From: Enterococcus gallinarum NBRC 100675
GTDB lineage: Bacteria; Bacillota; Bacilli; Lactobacillales; Enterococcaceae
Direction of reading: 5' to 3'
Length of the DNA: 64,000 bases
Assembly (NCBI RefSeq): GCF_001544275.1
Contig: NZ_BCQE01000006.1
Coordinates: 110,324 to 174,323, forward strand
Part shown: positions 27,684 through 39,634 of the stretch, piece after piece
How positions within the stretch are numbered: the stretch's first letter is position 1
Layout: each line of letters opens with the position of its first letter
Translations under genes and position numbers: made by a program
Notes under the pieces: model-generated
Database searches by the model: none
Told to the model about the DNA's origin: nothing
Seen by the model: only the letters and a program-made list of their open reading frames with translations

Positions 27684-27920
27684 TTATTCTTCGCCTACAA
27701 ATGGAAGTAATCCCATGATACGTGCGCGTTTAATTGCAACAGTTAGTTTACGTTGGTTTTTAGCCCCTGTACCTGTTACACGACGTGGCAAAATTTTTCC
27801 ACGTTCAGAAATGAAACGTTTTAACAATTCTGTATCTTTATAATCGATATGTTCGATATGATTTGCAGCAATATAGTCTACTTTGCGACGTTTACGTCCG
27901 CCTCTTCTTTGTTGTGCCAT
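27684..27920 (-). CDS. rpsR: 30S ribosomal protein S18
   Basis: The 78-residue product contains [65 protein letters not shown], the complete S18 core. It pairs with S6 on the 16S platform; both are encoded in this rpsF-ssb-rpsR operon. No zinc-binding CXXC is present, so it is the usual zinc-independent form. Confidence 0.98.
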   Translation of the reverse strand: MAQQRRGGRKRRKVDYIAANHIEHIDYKDTELLKRFISERGKILPRRVTGTGAKNQRKLTVAIKRARIMGLLPFVGEE

Positions 27921-27943
27921 TCTATTTCCCTCCTATCAATTTA

Positions 27944-28462
27944 TTAGAATGGTAAATCATCGTCTGAAATGTCAATTGACGAGTTTCCGAACGGATCAGA
28001 ATTATCTCGATCAAAGTTAGGCATTCCTGATGGTTGAGAGGATTGATTTTGATTTGTGCTATTGTTTCCGAATCCAGAAGAACCACTAGTATTATACGAA
28101 GTATTTCCACCGCTTTCGGTAGTGCGTCGTTGTTCAGAAGCACTACGAGATTCTAACAATTGAAAATTGTCTGCTACAACTTCAGTTACATATACACGTT
28201 GTCCTTGTTGATTGTCATAAGAACGTGTTTGGATCCTTCCAGTCACACCAAGTAATGTACCCTTACGAGCATAATTAGCCAGTGTTTCTGCAGGCTTTCT
28301 CCAAATCACACAATTGATGAAATCAGCTTCACGTTCTCCACTTTGGTTCGTAAAATTACGATTTACAGCCAATGTAAAAGACGCGACGCCAGTGCCGTTA
28401 GCAGTGTATCGTAAATCAGGATCTTTGGTTAATCTTCCTACTAATACAACATTATTAATCAA
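27944..28462 (-). CDS. ssb: Single-stranded DNA-binding protein
   Basis: A 172-residue SSB with an N-terminal OB fold ([35 protein letters not shown]) to about residue 108, a flexible Ser/Asn/Gln-rich linker, and the conserved acidic tip DISDDDLPF that docks RecO, PriA and other partners. It sits between rpsF and rpsR as in most Firmicutes. A parS-like site lies between it and rpsF. Confidence 0.98.
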   Translation of the reverse strand: MINNVVLVGRLTKDPDLRYTANGTGVASFTLAVNRNFTNQSGEREADFINCVIWRKPAETLANYARKGTLLGVTGRIQTRSYDNQQGQRVYVTEVVADNFQLLESRSASEQRRTTESGGNTSYNTSGSSGFGNNSTNQNQSSQPSGMPNFDRDNSDPFGNSSIDISDDDLPF

Positions 28463-28485
28463 AGTTCATCATCTCCTCATCGCTT

Positions 28486-28501
28486 TGTTTCATGTGAAAC
28501 A
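28486..28501. promoter_or_regulatory. parS-like site between rpsF and ssb
   Basis: TGTTTCATGTGAAACA fits TGTTTCACGTGAAACA in 15 of 16 positions; the change breaks the central CG. It lies in the gap before ssb. ParB binding is inferred and may be weaker than at a full consensus. Confidence 0.55.
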
Positions 28502-28504
28502 ATT

Positions 28505-28804
28505 TTATTCTTCTTCTTTGACAATCATGTGACGGATAATATCGTCATTGATTTTAGCAAGACGGTCAAATTCATTGATTGCACTTGCATTTGATGGAGA
28601 AGAAACTTTAACGATGTGATAGATACCCTCACGGAATCCATCCATTTCATACGCTAGACGGCGTTTTTGCCAATCTTTAGACTCGATAACTTCAGCTCCG
28701 TTATCTGTCAAGATCGTGTCAAAACGTGCGATCAATGCAGATTTTGCTTCTTCATCAATGTTTGGACGAATGATGTATAAGATCTCATATTTCGTATTTT
28801 CCAT
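28505..28804 (-). CDS. rpsF: 30S ribosomal protein S6
   Basis: The 99-residue protein shows [22 protein letters not shown], then [26 protein letters not shown], the S6 ferredoxin-like fold. It is the first gene of the rpsF-ssb-rpsR operon. GGGAGGTG precedes the ATG. The S6:S18 complex is known to bind its own mRNA leader in several bacteria; a small hairpin upstream may be that site (inference). Confidence 0.98.
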   Translation of the reverse strand: MENTKYEILYIIRPNIDEEAKSALIARFDTILTDNGAEVIESKDWQKRRLAYEMDGFREGIYHIVKVSSPSNASAINEFDRLAKINDDIIRHMIVKEEE

Positions 28805-28831
28805 TGATTATTCACCTCCCTGTGGTCTTAG

Positions 28832-28853
28832 GCCCCTAGTATATTCTAGGAGC
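28832..28853 (-). promoter_or_regulatory. Leader hairpin upstream of rpsF
   Basis: GCUCCUAG, a 6-base loop and CUAGGGGC pair over 8 bp (one G-U) about 30 bases before the rpsF start. There is no U-run. It might be the S6:S18 autoregulatory element, but I do not see the full consensus. A TATAAT lies further upstream on the minus strand near 28890. Confidence 0.4.
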
Positions 28854-28990
28854 AGAGAGAGTCGCCTGATTAGACTACTCACAAATACCAATTATACATT
28901 TTTTTCATCCATAATACAAGATTAATTTTTTGACTTTTGACAGTAAAATTGCTTGCATCAATAAGTACGCACTAAATATTTTCATTTATT

Positions 28991-29020
28991 AAAAAAACTC
29001 CAACAACATCGTGTTGGAGT
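28991..29020 (-). terminator. Terminator after gyrA
   Basis: CTCCAACA (28998-29005) and TGTTGGAG (29012-29019) form a perfect stem followed on the minus strand by a U7 run; it is eight bases past the gyrA stop. Confidence 0.88.
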
Positions 29021-29027
29021 TACATTA

Positions 29028-31505
29028 CTATTCCTCATTCTGACTTTCAGAAGATATTTCTTCTTCTGTTTCAGAAACTTCCGGATCTACAGTAGCCATC
29101 GTGACTACTTTCGCTCCGTTTTCCATTTTCATTAAGCGAACACCTAAAGTTGCACGTCCAGTTTGAGATACTGTTTCAACGTTAAATCGGATAATGACAC
29201 CTTTGTCTGTAATTAGCATGATATCTTCTTTGCCTGAAACTGTAGTCAATCCAGCTAAAGGTCCATTTTTCGCAGTAATATTCGCAGTTTTTATTCCTTT
29301 ACCACCACGCCCTTTTATTGGGTATTCTGAACCTTTTGTACGTTTTCCGTAGCCATTCTCTGTGATAACTAATACTTCACTATCTTCTTTGATCACAGAA
29401 GCGCCGACAACATAGTCATCTTCTCTTAAACGGATGCCTCGAACGCCTGCAGCAGTTCGTCCCATATCTCGAACCAGCTCTTCTTTAAATGTAACTGAAT
29501 AACCATTGTGTGTACCAATAATCATCACATCTTGCCCATTGGTTTCTACTACATTAACTAATTCATCATTTTCGCGTAACCCAATAGCAATCAATCCATT
29601 GGCCCGAATATTGGAGAAAGCAGTAACTGATGTACGTTTTACTATACCTAGCCGTGTCGTGAAGAACAGATAACGTCCTTCTTGAGGTCCTCCAGAAGCA
29701 GGGATAATCGCTTCGATGCGTTCGTTTGAATCAATACCTAAAAGATTGATCACAGGAATACCTTTAGCAGCTCGTCCGTATTCAGGAATTTCGTATCCTT
29801 TAGCTTTATAAACTTTCCCCATGTTAGTAAAGAAAAGTAAAGTATCATGAGTTGAACAAGAAATCAACGTTTTAACAAAGTCTTCATCATGAATCCCCAT
29901 GCCTTGAACACCACGACCTCCACGACGTTGAGCCCGAAATTCAGAATTTGCTACTCGTTTGATATACCCATTATTTGTCAGCGTAATGACAATTTCTTCT
30001 TCTTCAATCAAATCTTCATCTTCAAGACTCAATACTTCTCCAACAAGTAATTCTGTTCGGCGCTCATCACCAAAGCGTTGACCTAATTCTTGCAATTCTG
30101 TTTGGATAATTTCTAAAACTCGCTGAGGATTAGCTAAAATATCTTTTAAGTCAGCAATCAATTCCAACAAACTTTGATATTCATTTTCAATCTTGTCTCT
30201 TTCTAATCCTGTTAAACGACGCAAACGCATATCTAGAATCGCTTGCGCTTGTCGATCTGACAGACTGAAACGTTCCATCATTGTGTTTTTTGCTTCATCA
30301 TCTGAATTAGATGCTCTAATCAATGCAATGATTTCATCAATATGATCAAGAGCAATCCGTAACCCTTCCAAGATGTGAGCACGTGCTTCTGCTTTGTTTT
30401 TGTCAAATTGAGTACGACGCGTTACTACCTCTTGTTGATGCTCGATATAATTTTCTAAAATTCGTTTCAAACTTAAAATTTTTGGTACGCCTTTTTCAAT
30501 CGCCAGCATATTAAAGCCAAAAGATGATTGAAGAGCCGTCATTTTATAAAGGTTGTTCAAAATAACCGAAGCACTAACGTCACGACGAACATCGATCACA
30601 ATACGCATACCTTCTCGAGAAGATTCATCGCGCAAGTCCGTAATACCTTCGATTCGTTTGTCTCGATGAAGTTCTGAAATCCGCTCAATTAATTTTGCTT
30701 TATTGACCATGTACGGCAATTCGGTAACTAGAATTCTTTCTTTACCATTAGGCATCTCAGTAACTTCAACTTTTCCTCGTACCGTAATGGACCCTTTACC
30801 TGTCTCATAGGCCCGTCGAATACCTGATTTACCCATAACTAGGCCGCCCGTTGGAAAATCAGGTCCGGGTAAAACTTCCATCAATTCATTCGTTGTTACT
30901 TCAGGATTTTCCATTAGCAGCTCAATAGCCGCAATTACTTCATTCAAATTATGTGGTGGAATGTTCGTTGCCATACCTACCGCAATACCTGTTGTACCAT
31001 TGACTAAGAGATTAGGAAAACGAGCAGGCAATACTGCAGGTTCTCTTTCAGTATCGTCGTAATTACTTTGAAAATCGACGGTATCTTTATTAATGTCTCT
31101 TAGCATTTCCATTGCTAATTTGCTCATGCGGGCTTCAGTATACCGCATCGCGGCAGCACCATCACCATCGACTGAACCAAAGTTACCATGACCATCCACT
31201 AACATATAACGATAACTAAACGGTTGTGCCATCCGCACCATTGATTCGTAAATCGCACTATCACCATGAGGGTGATATTTACCCATTACATCACCGACGA
31301 TACGGGCTGATTTTTTATGAGGTTTGTCTGGTGTAACCCCTAATTCATTCATTCCATATAAAATTCTACGATGAACTGGTTTTAGTCCATCTCGAACATC
31401 TGGCAAGGCCCTTGCAACAATAACACTCATCGCATAATCGATAAAGGACTCACGCATTTCACTTGTCAGATTGACATCATGAATATTTTGTTTTGCTTCA
31501 CTCAA
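29028..31505 (-). CDS. gyrA: DNA gyrase subunit A
   Basis: The 825-residue protein introduces negative supercoils with GyrB. The winged-helix/tower part holds the catalytic tyrosine Y122 ([11 protein letters not shown]). The quinolone-resistance region reads [10 protein letters not shown] with serine at 83 and glutamate at 87, the susceptible state. The C-terminal beta-pinwheel contains the GyrA box [10 protein letters not shown] near residue 540 and ends in an acidic tail. It follows gyrB by 23 bases, as one operon with recF and gyrB. Confidence 0.98.
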   Translation of the reverse strand: MSEAKQNIHDVNLTSEMRESFIDYAMSVIVARALPDVRDGLKPVHRRILYGMNELGVTPDKPHKKSARIVGDVMGKYHPHGDSAIYESMVRMAQPFSYRYMLVDGHGNFGSVDGDGAAAMRYTEARMSKLAMEMLRDINKDTVDFQSNYDDTEREPAVLPARFPNLLVNGTTGIAVGMATNIPPHNLNEVIAAIELLMENPEVTTNELMEVLPGPDFPTGGLVMGKSGIRRAYETGKGSITVRGKVEVTEMPNGKERILVTELPYMVNKAKLIERISELHRDKRIEGITDLRDESSREGMRIVIDVRRDVSASVILNNLYKMTALQSSFGFNMLAIEKGVPKILSLKRILENYIEHQQEVVTRRTQFDKNKAEARAHILEGLRIALDHIDEIIALIRASNSDDEAKNTMMERFSLSDRQAQAILDMRLRRLTGLERDKIENEYQSLLELIADLKDILANPQRVLEIIQTELQELGQRFGDERRTELLVGEVLSLEDEDLIEEEEIVITLTNNGYIKRVANSEFRAQRRGGRGVQGMGIHDEDFVKTLISCSTHDTLLFFTNMGKVYKAKGYEIPEYGRAAKGIPVINLLGIDSNERIEAIIPASGGPQEGRYLFFTTRLGIVKRTSVTAFSNIRANGLIAIGLRENDELVNVVETNGQDVMIIGTHNGYSVTFKEELVRDMGRTAAGVRGIRLREDDYVVGASVIKEDSEVLVITENGYGKRTKGSEYPIKGRGGKGIKTANITAKNGPLAGLTTVSGKEDIMLITDKGVIIRFNVETVSQTGRATLGVRLMKMENGAKVVTMATVDPEVSETEEEISSESQNEE

Positions 31506-31528
31506 GCTATTTCCTCCTTTACGATTGG

Positions 31529-33478
<1,950 letters not shown>

Positions 33479-33483
33479 TCAGT

Positions 33484-34596
33484 CTATTCTCCTTTTATGT
33501 GTCCTTTGTCTACGTAAAAAATCTCTGCTTCAACAGACATTTTATCTTTTACATGTTCAAGTGTGGTTGTAGTAATAAATGTTTGAACTTTTCCTTCAAT
33601 TGTTTCTAGTAAGTGTAACTGGCGAGAATCGTCTAATTCACTCATGACATCATCTAACAAAAGAACCGGATATTCTCCCGTTTCTTCTTTCATCAAATCA
33701 ATCTCTGCCAATTTTACACTTAGTGCAGTGGTTCGCTGTTGACCTTGAGATCCGAATGTTTGAACATTCCTATCATTGATTAAAAAGTTGAGATCATCTC
33801 GGTGTGGACCTACTAGAGAAATCTGTCTCATTTTTTCCCGTGTTTTCACTTGATCCAGTGCATCTTTGAATTGTTGTTGAACTTGTTCTAGAGACGCACT
33901 TACAGTACCAACACTAGACAAGTATTCTATTTGTAAAACTTCTTTTTCATCACTTATTTTTTGATGGAGCTGATTGGCCCAAAATGCTAATCGTTTTACA
34001 AAACGTTGTCGTGCAAAAATGATCTTGCTGCCAAATTCAATCAATTGTTCAGTCAACACAGTGAGATAGAGCTCATCATTTTGCTTTTTTTCAAATAATT
34101 GCTTCAAATACTGATTTCGCTGTTTCAAAACACTTTGATATTGCACAAGATCATACAAATAAATCGGATCAATCTGTCCAATTTCCATGTCGATAAATTT
34201 TCTTCTTACTTGAGGACTTCCTTTAACAAGTGAAAGATCTTCGGGGGCAAAAAGAATGACATTCAATTGCCCTATGTAACTACTAAGTTTTTTTTGCTCA
34301 ATATGATTGACTTTCGTTTTACGACCTTTTTTAGTTAAAAATAATTCTAATGGTATGGTAGAATGCCCTCGAGACACAGCTCCGCTAACTTGAGCTCCAG
34401 CTGTATCCCAACGAATCAACTCTTGTTCACTTGTAGTTCGATGACTTTTTGTCATCGCTAAAACATAAATACTTTCTAAAACGTTGGTTTTTCCTTGGGC
34501 ATTCTCGCCTAAAAAAATGACAAGATTTTTATCGAAAGATAACTCCAAAGATTCATAGTTGCGATAATTATTTAGCTGAAGATTATTCAGACGCAT
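33484..34596 (-). CDS. recF: DNA replication and repair protein RecF
   Basis: An SMC-like ATPase of 370 residues that acts with RecO and RecR to load RecA at gaps. Walker A is GENAQGKTN (about 30-38), the signature GSQGQQRTTALSVKLAE near 285 and Walker B PVLLLDDVMSELD near 310. Its ATG overlaps the end of the S4-domain gene by 14 bases. Confidence 0.97.
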   Translation of the reverse strand: MRLNNLQLNNYRNYESLELSFDKNLVIFLGENAQGKTNVLESIYVLAMTKSHRTTSEQELIRWDTAGAQVSGAVSRGHSTIPLELFLTKKGRKTKVNHIEQKKLSSYIGQLNVILFAPEDLSLVKGSPQVRRKFIDMEIGQIDPIYLYDLVQYQSVLKQRNQYLKQLFEKKQNDELYLTVLTEQLIEFGSKIIFARQRFVKRLAFWANQLHQKISDEKEVLQIEYLSSVGTVSASLEQVQQQFKDALDQVKTREKMRQISLVGPHRDDLNFLINDRNVQTFGSQGQQRTTALSVKLAEIDLMKEETGEYPVLLLDDVMSELDDSRQLHLLETIEGKVQTFITTTTLEHVKDKMSVEAEIFYVDKGHIKGE

Positions 34597-34822
34597 CTGA
34601 GGCTTCCTTCTTTACCATAAAAAAAGTACCCTCATCAGGTATCTCAATCCTCATTCCCGCATATAATTTGCGGCCTCGTCTATTCTCTTGCTCTCCGTCT
34701 ACAAGTACCGTATGTTCAGCTAGGAACCATTTTGCTTGTCCACCACTGCTGATTACGCTGACTTCTTTCAACATTTGTCCTAACGTCATATATTCAGTTT
34801 CTAAAGGTATTTGCATTTTCAT
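34583..34822 (-). CDS. yaaA: S4 domain protein YaaA
   Basis: A 79-residue RNA-binding S4-domain protein (TLGQMLKEVSVISSGGQAKWFLAEHTVLVDGEQENRRGRKLYAGM). In B. subtilis YaaA (RlbA) is thought to assist 50S assembly. It stands between dnaN and recF as in most Firmicutes. The ATG at 34822 is preferred: it has GAGGG upstream and the family starts there; a longer in-frame reading to 34948 crosses non-coding DNA. Confidence 0.93.
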   Translation of the reverse strand: MKMQIPLETEYMTLGQMLKEVSVISSGGQAKWFLAEHTVLVDGEQENRRGRKLYAGMRIEIPDEGTFFMVKKEASDASE

Positions 34823-34951
34823 ATTATCCCTCGATTCTATAGAAGAACGTATACCATTATTATACTCTTTTTTAAGGAATAAAACAAATTTATCCGTATA
34901 ATTTTCATTCTGAGAAGTTTTGATTGTTTTAGATAAAAAATAAGCCAAAAC

Positions 34952-34991
34952 AAAAAGAAGGGCTTAAAATCGATTTTAAGCCCTTCTAAAC
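34952..34991. terminator. Terminator between dnaN and yaaA: 32-bp perfect palindrome
   Basis: Bases 34956-34987 are a perfect 32-bp palindrome (AGAAGGGCTTAAAATC and its reverse complement). In the minus strand the hairpin is followed by C and a U5-type run, suiting a terminator after dnaN. It separates dnaN from yaaA-recF-gyrB-gyrA. Confidence 0.75.
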
Positions 34992-35046
34992 TATTTTTGT
35001 ATTTTCAGTCGTTTGTTTCATGCATTTACAATAAACATGAAAAATT

Positions 35047-36177
35047 CTAATTTGTGCGGACTGGTGTAATCAATTGAATAAAGCTTCCTTGACTTTCAGT
35101 TGGTTCCAAAGTAAATGGTCTGATAGCAGAAATAAAGCGAATCGTGATGCTTGTATCTCCAAAAGCTCTTAAAGCTGCCTTCATGTAATCAGGATTGAAA
35201 GAGATTTCCAATGGTTCTCCTGAAACTTGCTCGTAGGATAGATCCTCTTCTACTTTACCAATCTCAGGAGAATTCCCATATAAAATAACAGAATCTTCAT
35301 TTATTGACAAACGAACAATGTTATTCCTTCCTTCATGTGAAAGTAAAGATGCGCGTTCGATGGCTGACAACAATTCTGGAACTGAAAATTCAATTTCTGT
35401 GTTAAAGCTTGATGGTATCAAACGATTTGTATCTGGGTAAGTCCCTTCTAATAGGCGTGAATAGAACTTCATTGTTTTGGTTTGGAACAATACTTGATTA
35501 TCCATGATGCTGATTTGAATAGCTTCTTCTTCATCTGTTAAAGAACGGGACAATTCAGTCAGACTTTTCCCAGGAATAACGATGTTGAAATTCGCATCCC
35601 CGCTTTCTAATGGAATTACTCGTTGACTTAATCGATGGGAATCTGTAGCTACAGCTAATAATTTCTTATTTTCAAGAACAAAATGAACACCGGTTAGAAT
35701 TGGACGACTTTCGTGCTGTGAAACAGCAAAAACTGTTTCGTTAACAATTTTGTTTAGAATGTGAGCAGGAACTTCGATGCGATCTTGACTTTCGACAACT
35801 GGTAAGTGTGGATAACTATCAGCATCTAATCCATTTACAGTAAAGTTAGCTTTCCCTGAAGTTATTGCCACTTGGTTATTTTCTATCACTTCCAGCGTAA
35901 CAGTATTATCCGGTAAGCGACGAATGATTTCACTAAAAAATCGTGCTTGTAAAACAATTGCTCCTGTTTGTTCAATTTTCATTTGAACTTTTTCTTTCTC
36001 TACGCTTAAAAAAGTCTCAATTGAAATATCAGCATTACTTCCTGTCAGAGTTAAACCTTTATCCGTTAGAACTAATTTAACACCTGTAAGGATCGGTATG
36101 GTTGTTTTTGATGAAATGGCACGTTGAACGGTTTGTAATTCTTGCATGAACTCTGTTCGATTTAAAGTTACTTTCAT
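35047..36177 (-). CDS. dnaN: DNA polymerase III beta sliding clamp
   Basis: The 376-residue clamp has three repeated domains (MKVTLNRTEFMQELQTVQRAISSKTTIPILTGV; VNETVFAVSQHESRPILTGVHFVLE; PELLSAIERASLLSHEGRNN) and ends near ITPVRTN, as usual. The ATG at 36177 has AAAGGAG upstream; a GTG nine bases earlier is in frame but overlaps that site. It lies behind dnaA with DnaA boxes in the gap. Confidence 0.98.
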   Translation of the reverse strand: MKVTLNRTEFMQELQTVQRAISSKTTIPILTGVKLVLTDKGLTLTGSNADISIETFLSVEKEKVQMKIEQTGAIVLQARFFSEIIRRLPDNTVTLEVIENNQVAITSGKANFTVNGLDADSYPHLPVVESQDRIEVPAHILNKIVNETVFAVSQHESRPILTGVHFVLENKKLLAVATDSHRLSQRVIPLESGDANFNIVIPGKSLTELSRSLTDEEEAIQISIMDNQVLFQTKTMKFYSRLLEGTYPDTNRLIPSSFNTEIEFSVPELLSAIERASLLSHEGRNNIVRLSINEDSVILYGNSPEIGKVEEDLSYEQVSGEPLEISFNPDYMKAALRAFGDTSITIRFISAIRPFTLEPTESQGSFIQLITPVRTN

Positions 36178-36241
36178 TAGGAGCACTCCTTTTATTTATA
36201 GTTATTAAATAAAGTAATAGTAGTAATAGGCTTGTTAGTAT

Positions 36242-36334
36242 TGTGGATAACTAGAAAATATCCTTGATACATGAACGAAAACGCCTGTGTATAACCTGTG
36301 TATAACTTTTTGACATGTTTTTGCTTTATCCACA
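36242..36334. other. DnaA-box cluster between dnaA and dnaN (oriC part)
   Basis: Four 9-mers match the DnaA-box consensus TTATNCACA: TGTGGATAA at 36242-36250, TGTGTATAA at 36286-36294 and 36297-36305, and TTATCCACA at 36326-36334. The last ends two bases before the dnaA stop. Such downstream clusters are part of bipartite origins in Firmicutes and can autoregulate dnaN. Confidence 0.88.
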
Positions 36335-36336
36335 AC

Positions 36337-37674
36337 TCAACTAAAGAGAATATTTTTGATTTCTGAAATTTCATTCTTAATAGTAGGATCTGTTTCTGAG
36401 AGATGTTGGATTTTTTCATGAGCATGAATGACTGTAGTATGATCTTTACCTCCGAATTCAGCTCCAATTTTAGGTAAAGAATTATCCGTTAGTTCACGAG
36501 AAAGAAACATGGCGATTTGCCGAGGTACGACAATTCCTTTAACACGTTTTTTTCCTTTGAGATCATTTATATGGATATGGTAGTATTTTGCAACTTCTTC
36601 TTGGATTTGCAATATAGAAACCTGAGTGCTTCCATGACTTGACTTTAATGCTTTGATTGCTTCTGCAGCTAAGCTTGTTGTAATATCCGAATTTTGCATA
36701 GTTGCAAATGCTTGTACACGTACTAATGCGCCTTCTAATTCCCGAATATTCGAATCAATTTGTCCTGCGATATAACTCAGTGTATCGTCGGGGATTTCGA
36801 GACGTTCAGCTTCTGCTTTTTTTCTTAAAATCGCTGTTCTAGTTTCTAGATCTGGAGGTGTAATATCTACAGATAACCCCCATGCGAACCGTGAAACTAA
36901 TCGTTCAGGTAACGTAGGTATTTCATTTGGCAAGCGATCACTTGTCAAAACGATCTGCTTGTTATTTCGATAAAGCTCTTCAAATGTATTAAAGAATTCT
37001 TCTTGTGTCCCTTCTTTATTGACCAAAAACTGAATATCATCAACAAGTAAGAGATCAACATTTCGGTATTCATTCCGAAAATCTTCCATTTTATTCTTTT
37101 GGATCGAAGTAATAAAATCATTAGTGAAGTTTTCACTGCTCACATATTTGATTTTTGCATTTGGTCTTTTTAACAGCATTTGATGTCCGATAGCATGCAT
37201 CAAGTGAGTTTTTCCTAGACCCACACCACCATAGAAGAATAACGGATTATAGATAGAGCCGGGATCTTCAGCTACAACTAAAGCTGCAGCATGAGCCATC
37301 TGATTTCCTTTACCTATAACAAATGTATCAAAAGTATATTTTTCGTTTAGAATGGTTTTTCCTTTTTTTTCTGCTTTTTCAGTAACTGTTTGTTCAACAG
37401 AAGGCGATTTTTGCAGAGCTTCTGCTTCTTCAGCAGTGACAAAACTAGGAATTAGTTCTTCACCGGTCTTCATGAAGCCCATCTCAACAATTTTTGCAGC
37501 TAGATTTTTTTCCCAATAAGATTTATGAAGATCGCTGGGTACTTCAATCAATAACTGATTTTTTTCAAAAGATAATATGTTGGCTGTTTCGATCCAAGCA
37601 CTGTAACTTGCTGGATTAAGTTCTTCTTTAAAAGATTTCTGAAGATCTCGCCAAATGGAATCAGCAGATGACAT
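36337..37674 (-). CDS. dnaA: Chromosomal replication initiator DnaA
   Basis: The 445-residue initiator has domain I ([30 protein letters not shown]), a variable linker, the AAA+ domain with Walker [14 protein letters not shown] near residue 150 and Walker [11 protein letters not shown], and domain IV with the DnaA signature [15 protein letters not shown] for box binding. It is flanked on both sides by DnaA boxes. AGGAGG lies before the ATG. Confidence 0.98.
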   Translation of the reverse strand: MSSADSIWRDLQKSFKEELNPASYSAWIETANILSFEKNQLLIEVPSDLHKSYWEKNLAAKIVEMGFMKTGEELIPSFVTAEEAEALQKSPSVEQTVTEKAEKKGKTILNEKYTFDTFVIGKGNQMAHAAALVVAEDPGSIYNPLFFYGGVGLGKTHLMHAIGHQMLLKRPNAKIKYVSSENFTNDFITSIQKNKMEDFRNEYRNVDLLLVDDIQFLVNKEGTQEEFFNTFEELYRNNKQIVLTSDRLPNEIPTLPERLVSRFAWGLSVDITPPDLETRTAILRKKAEAERLEIPDDTLSYIAGQIDSNIRELEGALVRVQAFATMQNSDITTSLAAEAIKALKSSHGSTQVSILQIQEEVAKYYHIHINDLKGKKRVKGIVVPRQIAMFLSRELTDNSLPKIGAEFGGKDHTTVIHAHEKIQHLSETDPTIKNEISEIKNILFS

Positions 37675-38183
37675 AAATTGTCCTCCTATAGCTAAGAATA
37701 GATAATACTAATTTAGCACGGATGGAAGAAGTTTTCCACAGATTATAATAAAAAAGGTTAGAAAAAAATACTTTTCCACATTTATGAAAAAAAGAACAGG
37801 AGAAATTCACTTATCAAATTTTCGGTTATCCACAGAGGGTGAGTGTTTGTGGATTGTTACAATGTTCTCTTGTTTATCCACAAGTAACTGTTAATCAAAG
37901 TCGTTGATATAAAAGCATTTTCAAGGTTTATGCACAGCTAGAAAAGTGTTTGTGGATAACTTTTTAGAAGGGTGTTTATTTGTGGAAAAAGCAGGAAAAA
38001 CTTGTGGAAATAAGTTATCCACAAAAATGCAAAATCCACAAGTAACACACAGTTAATTTCGTTTATGTGGAAAACAAGACGGTAAAGTGGGTGAATTTTA
38101 TATTGACAAAACACTGTCTGACTCGTTATACTATCAAAGTATGTCTATGCGCATAATCATTATTTTGATGGAGGTGTCACTAA
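37675..38183. other. oriC region between dnaA and rpmH
   Basis: About 510 gene-free bases, AT-rich and rich in TTATCCACA. Perfect or consensus DnaA boxes lie at 37826-37834, 37874-37882, 37928-37936 (TTATGCACA), 37951-37959 (reverse) and 38015-38023; near-matches occur at 37848 and in the repeated TGTGGAAA elements around 37734, 37981 and 38003. The dnaA promoter should lie in the first 80 bases. Box orientation is mixed. The unwinding element is probably one of the AT-rich segments next to the boxes, but I cannot place it. Confidence 0.9.
38103..38132 (+). promoter_or_regulatory. rpmH promoter
   Basis: TTGACA (38103-38108), 18-base spacer and TATACT (38127-38132). It reads away from oriC into rpmH, whose ATG is 52 bases downstream after GGAGGTG. 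Confidence 0.85.
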
Positions 38184-38318
38184 ATGAAAAGAACTTATCA
38201 ACCAAATAAACGTAAACGTCAAAAAGTTCACGGATTCCGTAAACGTATGAGTACAAAAAATGGACGTCGTGTTTTAGCAAGTCGTCGTCGTAAAGGCAGA
38301 AAGGTTATTTCTGCATAA
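38184..38318 (+). CDS. rpmH: 50S ribosomal protein L34
   Basis: The 44-residue basic protein reads [20 protein letters not shown] and then the canonical [27 protein letters not shown] tail. L34 is the classic oriC neighbour. A strong GGAGGTG site precedes the ATG. A terminator follows two bases after the stop, so rnpA is expressed by read-through or its own promoter. Confidence 0.98.
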   Translation: MKRTYQPNKRKRQKVHGFRKRMSTKNGRRVLASRRRKGRKVISA

Positions 38319-38319
38319 G

Positions 38320-38344
38320 CCACTGAATGCCAGTGGTTTTTTTT
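38320..38344 (+). terminator. Terminator between rpmH and rnpA
   Basis: CCACTG (38320-38325) and CAGTGG (38331-38336) form a 6-bp stem followed by T8. It would make abundant short rpmH mRNA and reduce rnpA. Confidence 0.78.
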
Positions 38345-38439
38345 ATGCCGTTTTTTAAGGAATATAGTGAATCCCTTTTACTAAATATGGTATTATTGAC
38401 AGGTGAGTAACCAAAGTAGAAAGAAATGAAGGAACCAAG

Positions 38440-38775
38440 ATGAGAAAGGCATATCGCGTAAAAACAGAACAGGACTTTCAAAAGGTTTTTCAGAAAGGAA
38501 AGTCTTTTGCAAACCGTAAATTTGTTGTCTATGTTCTGCAGAAAGATCAGCCACATTTTCGTGTCGGATTATCTGTAGGAAAAAAAGTAGGAAATGCTGT
38601 TAAACGAAATGAGATAAAACGAAAAATCAGAGCAAGTCTCACGGATATGCAACCTAGAATTAAACCTACACTCGATTTCATCGTAATTGCTCGTCCAAGT
38701 GTTTCGAATTGCTCTTCTCAAGAAGTATACTCGAATTTAGAGCATGTGTTAAAGCTTGCTAAAATCATTAACTAA
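38440..38775 (+). CDS. rnpA: Ribonuclease P protein component
   Basis: The 111-residue basic protein assists the RNase P RNA in tRNA 5' maturation. It begins MRKAYRVKTEQDFQKVFQKGKSFANR and holds the family motif GKKVGNAVKRNEIKRKIR (RNxxKR) with central cleft aromatic residues. It lies between rpmH and yidC as in nearly all Firmicutes. AAGGAACC is before the ATG. Confidence 0.97.
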   Translation: MRKAYRVKTEQDFQKVFQKGKSFANRKFVVYVLQKDQPHFRVGLSVGKKVGNAVKRNEIKRKIRASLTDMQPRIKPTLDFIVIARPSVSNCSSQEVYSNLEHVLKLAKIIN

Positions 38776-38793
38776 CGGAAAGGAATTATTTAA

Positions 38794-39618
38794 GTGAAAA
38801 AAGGAAAACGTATCTTACTATTTTTGGGGATCGTCTCATTGGTAGTTGTCTTGTCTGCCTGTAGCGCAACTGGGGAAGTGAATGCGCAAAGTTCAGGATT
38901 ATGGGATCGTTATATCGTTTATTACTTTGCTGAAGCGATCAAGATGCTATCTTTTGGCAATGCTGGGATTGGGATCATTCTATTTACTCTGATCATTCGG
39001 ATTATCCTCATGCCTTTAATGCATTTTCAAACAAAGAGTATGCGAAAAACTCAAGAATTGCAGCCAAAATTAAAAGCTCTGCAACAACAATATGCATCGA
39101 AAGATAGTGAAACACAAAATAAATTACGTGCAGAAACGCAACGGCTTTATGCAGAAAATAATGTGAATCCTTATGCCGGATGTTTGCCGCTACTTGTCCA
39201 AATGCCAATTTTGATGGCATTATGGCAATCGATTTCGCGAGTTCCAGCTTTACAAGAAGGAAAATTTTTGTGGTTACAACTAGGGGACCGAGATCCTTAC
39301 TTTATTTTACCTATATTAGCTGCACTATTTACATTTGCAAGTACTTATTTGTCTAGTATGAGTCAAATAGAATCAAATGCTAGTTTAAAGATCATGAATT
39401 TTGCAATGCCATTGATGATTTTATTGATGGGGATCAATATCGCTAGTGGTTTATCTTTATACTGGGTTGTATCCAATGCATTCCAAGTAGTACAAACGTT
39501 GATTTTGAATAATCCATTCAAGATTCGTCAAGAAAGAGAAGAAGCTGCTCGAAAAGAAAGAGAACGAGAAAGAGCGCTGAAGAAAGCAATGAGTCCTAAG
39601 AAAAAACGTAAGAAATAA
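38794..39618 (+). CDS. yidC: Membrane protein insertase YidC/OxaA (SpoIIIJ type)
   Basis: A 274-residue lipoprotein-type insertase: basic start, hydrophobic helix, and lipobox LSAC with the acylated cysteine at 23. Five membrane helices follow in the Oxa1 domain (SFGNAGIGIILFTLIIRIILMPL, YAGCLPLLVQMPILMALWQSI and later), including the arginine-bearing groove. A lysine/arginine-rich tail interacts with the ribosome. The start is GTG with AAAGG upstream. It is the paralogue that accompanies rnpA and khpB. Confidence 0.96.
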   Translation: MKKGKRILLFLGIVSLVVVLSACSATGEVNAQSSGLWDRYIVYYFAEAIKMLSFGNAGIGIILFTLIIRIILMPLMHFQTKSMRKTQELQPKLKALQQQYASKDSETQNKLRAETQRLYAENNVNPYAGCLPLLVQMPILMALWQSISRVPALQEGKFLWLQLGDRDPYFILPILAALFTFASTYLSSMSQIESNASLKIMNFAMPLMILLMGINIASGLSLYWVVSNAFQVVQTLILNNPFKIRQEREEAARKERERERALKKAMSPKKKRKK

Positions 39619-39634
39619 AAGGAGGTTGCAGATA

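Noticed and set aside
31245..31275. Fluoroquinolone-resistance change in gyrA
   Set aside because: The codons give Ser83 and Glu87, the susceptible residues.
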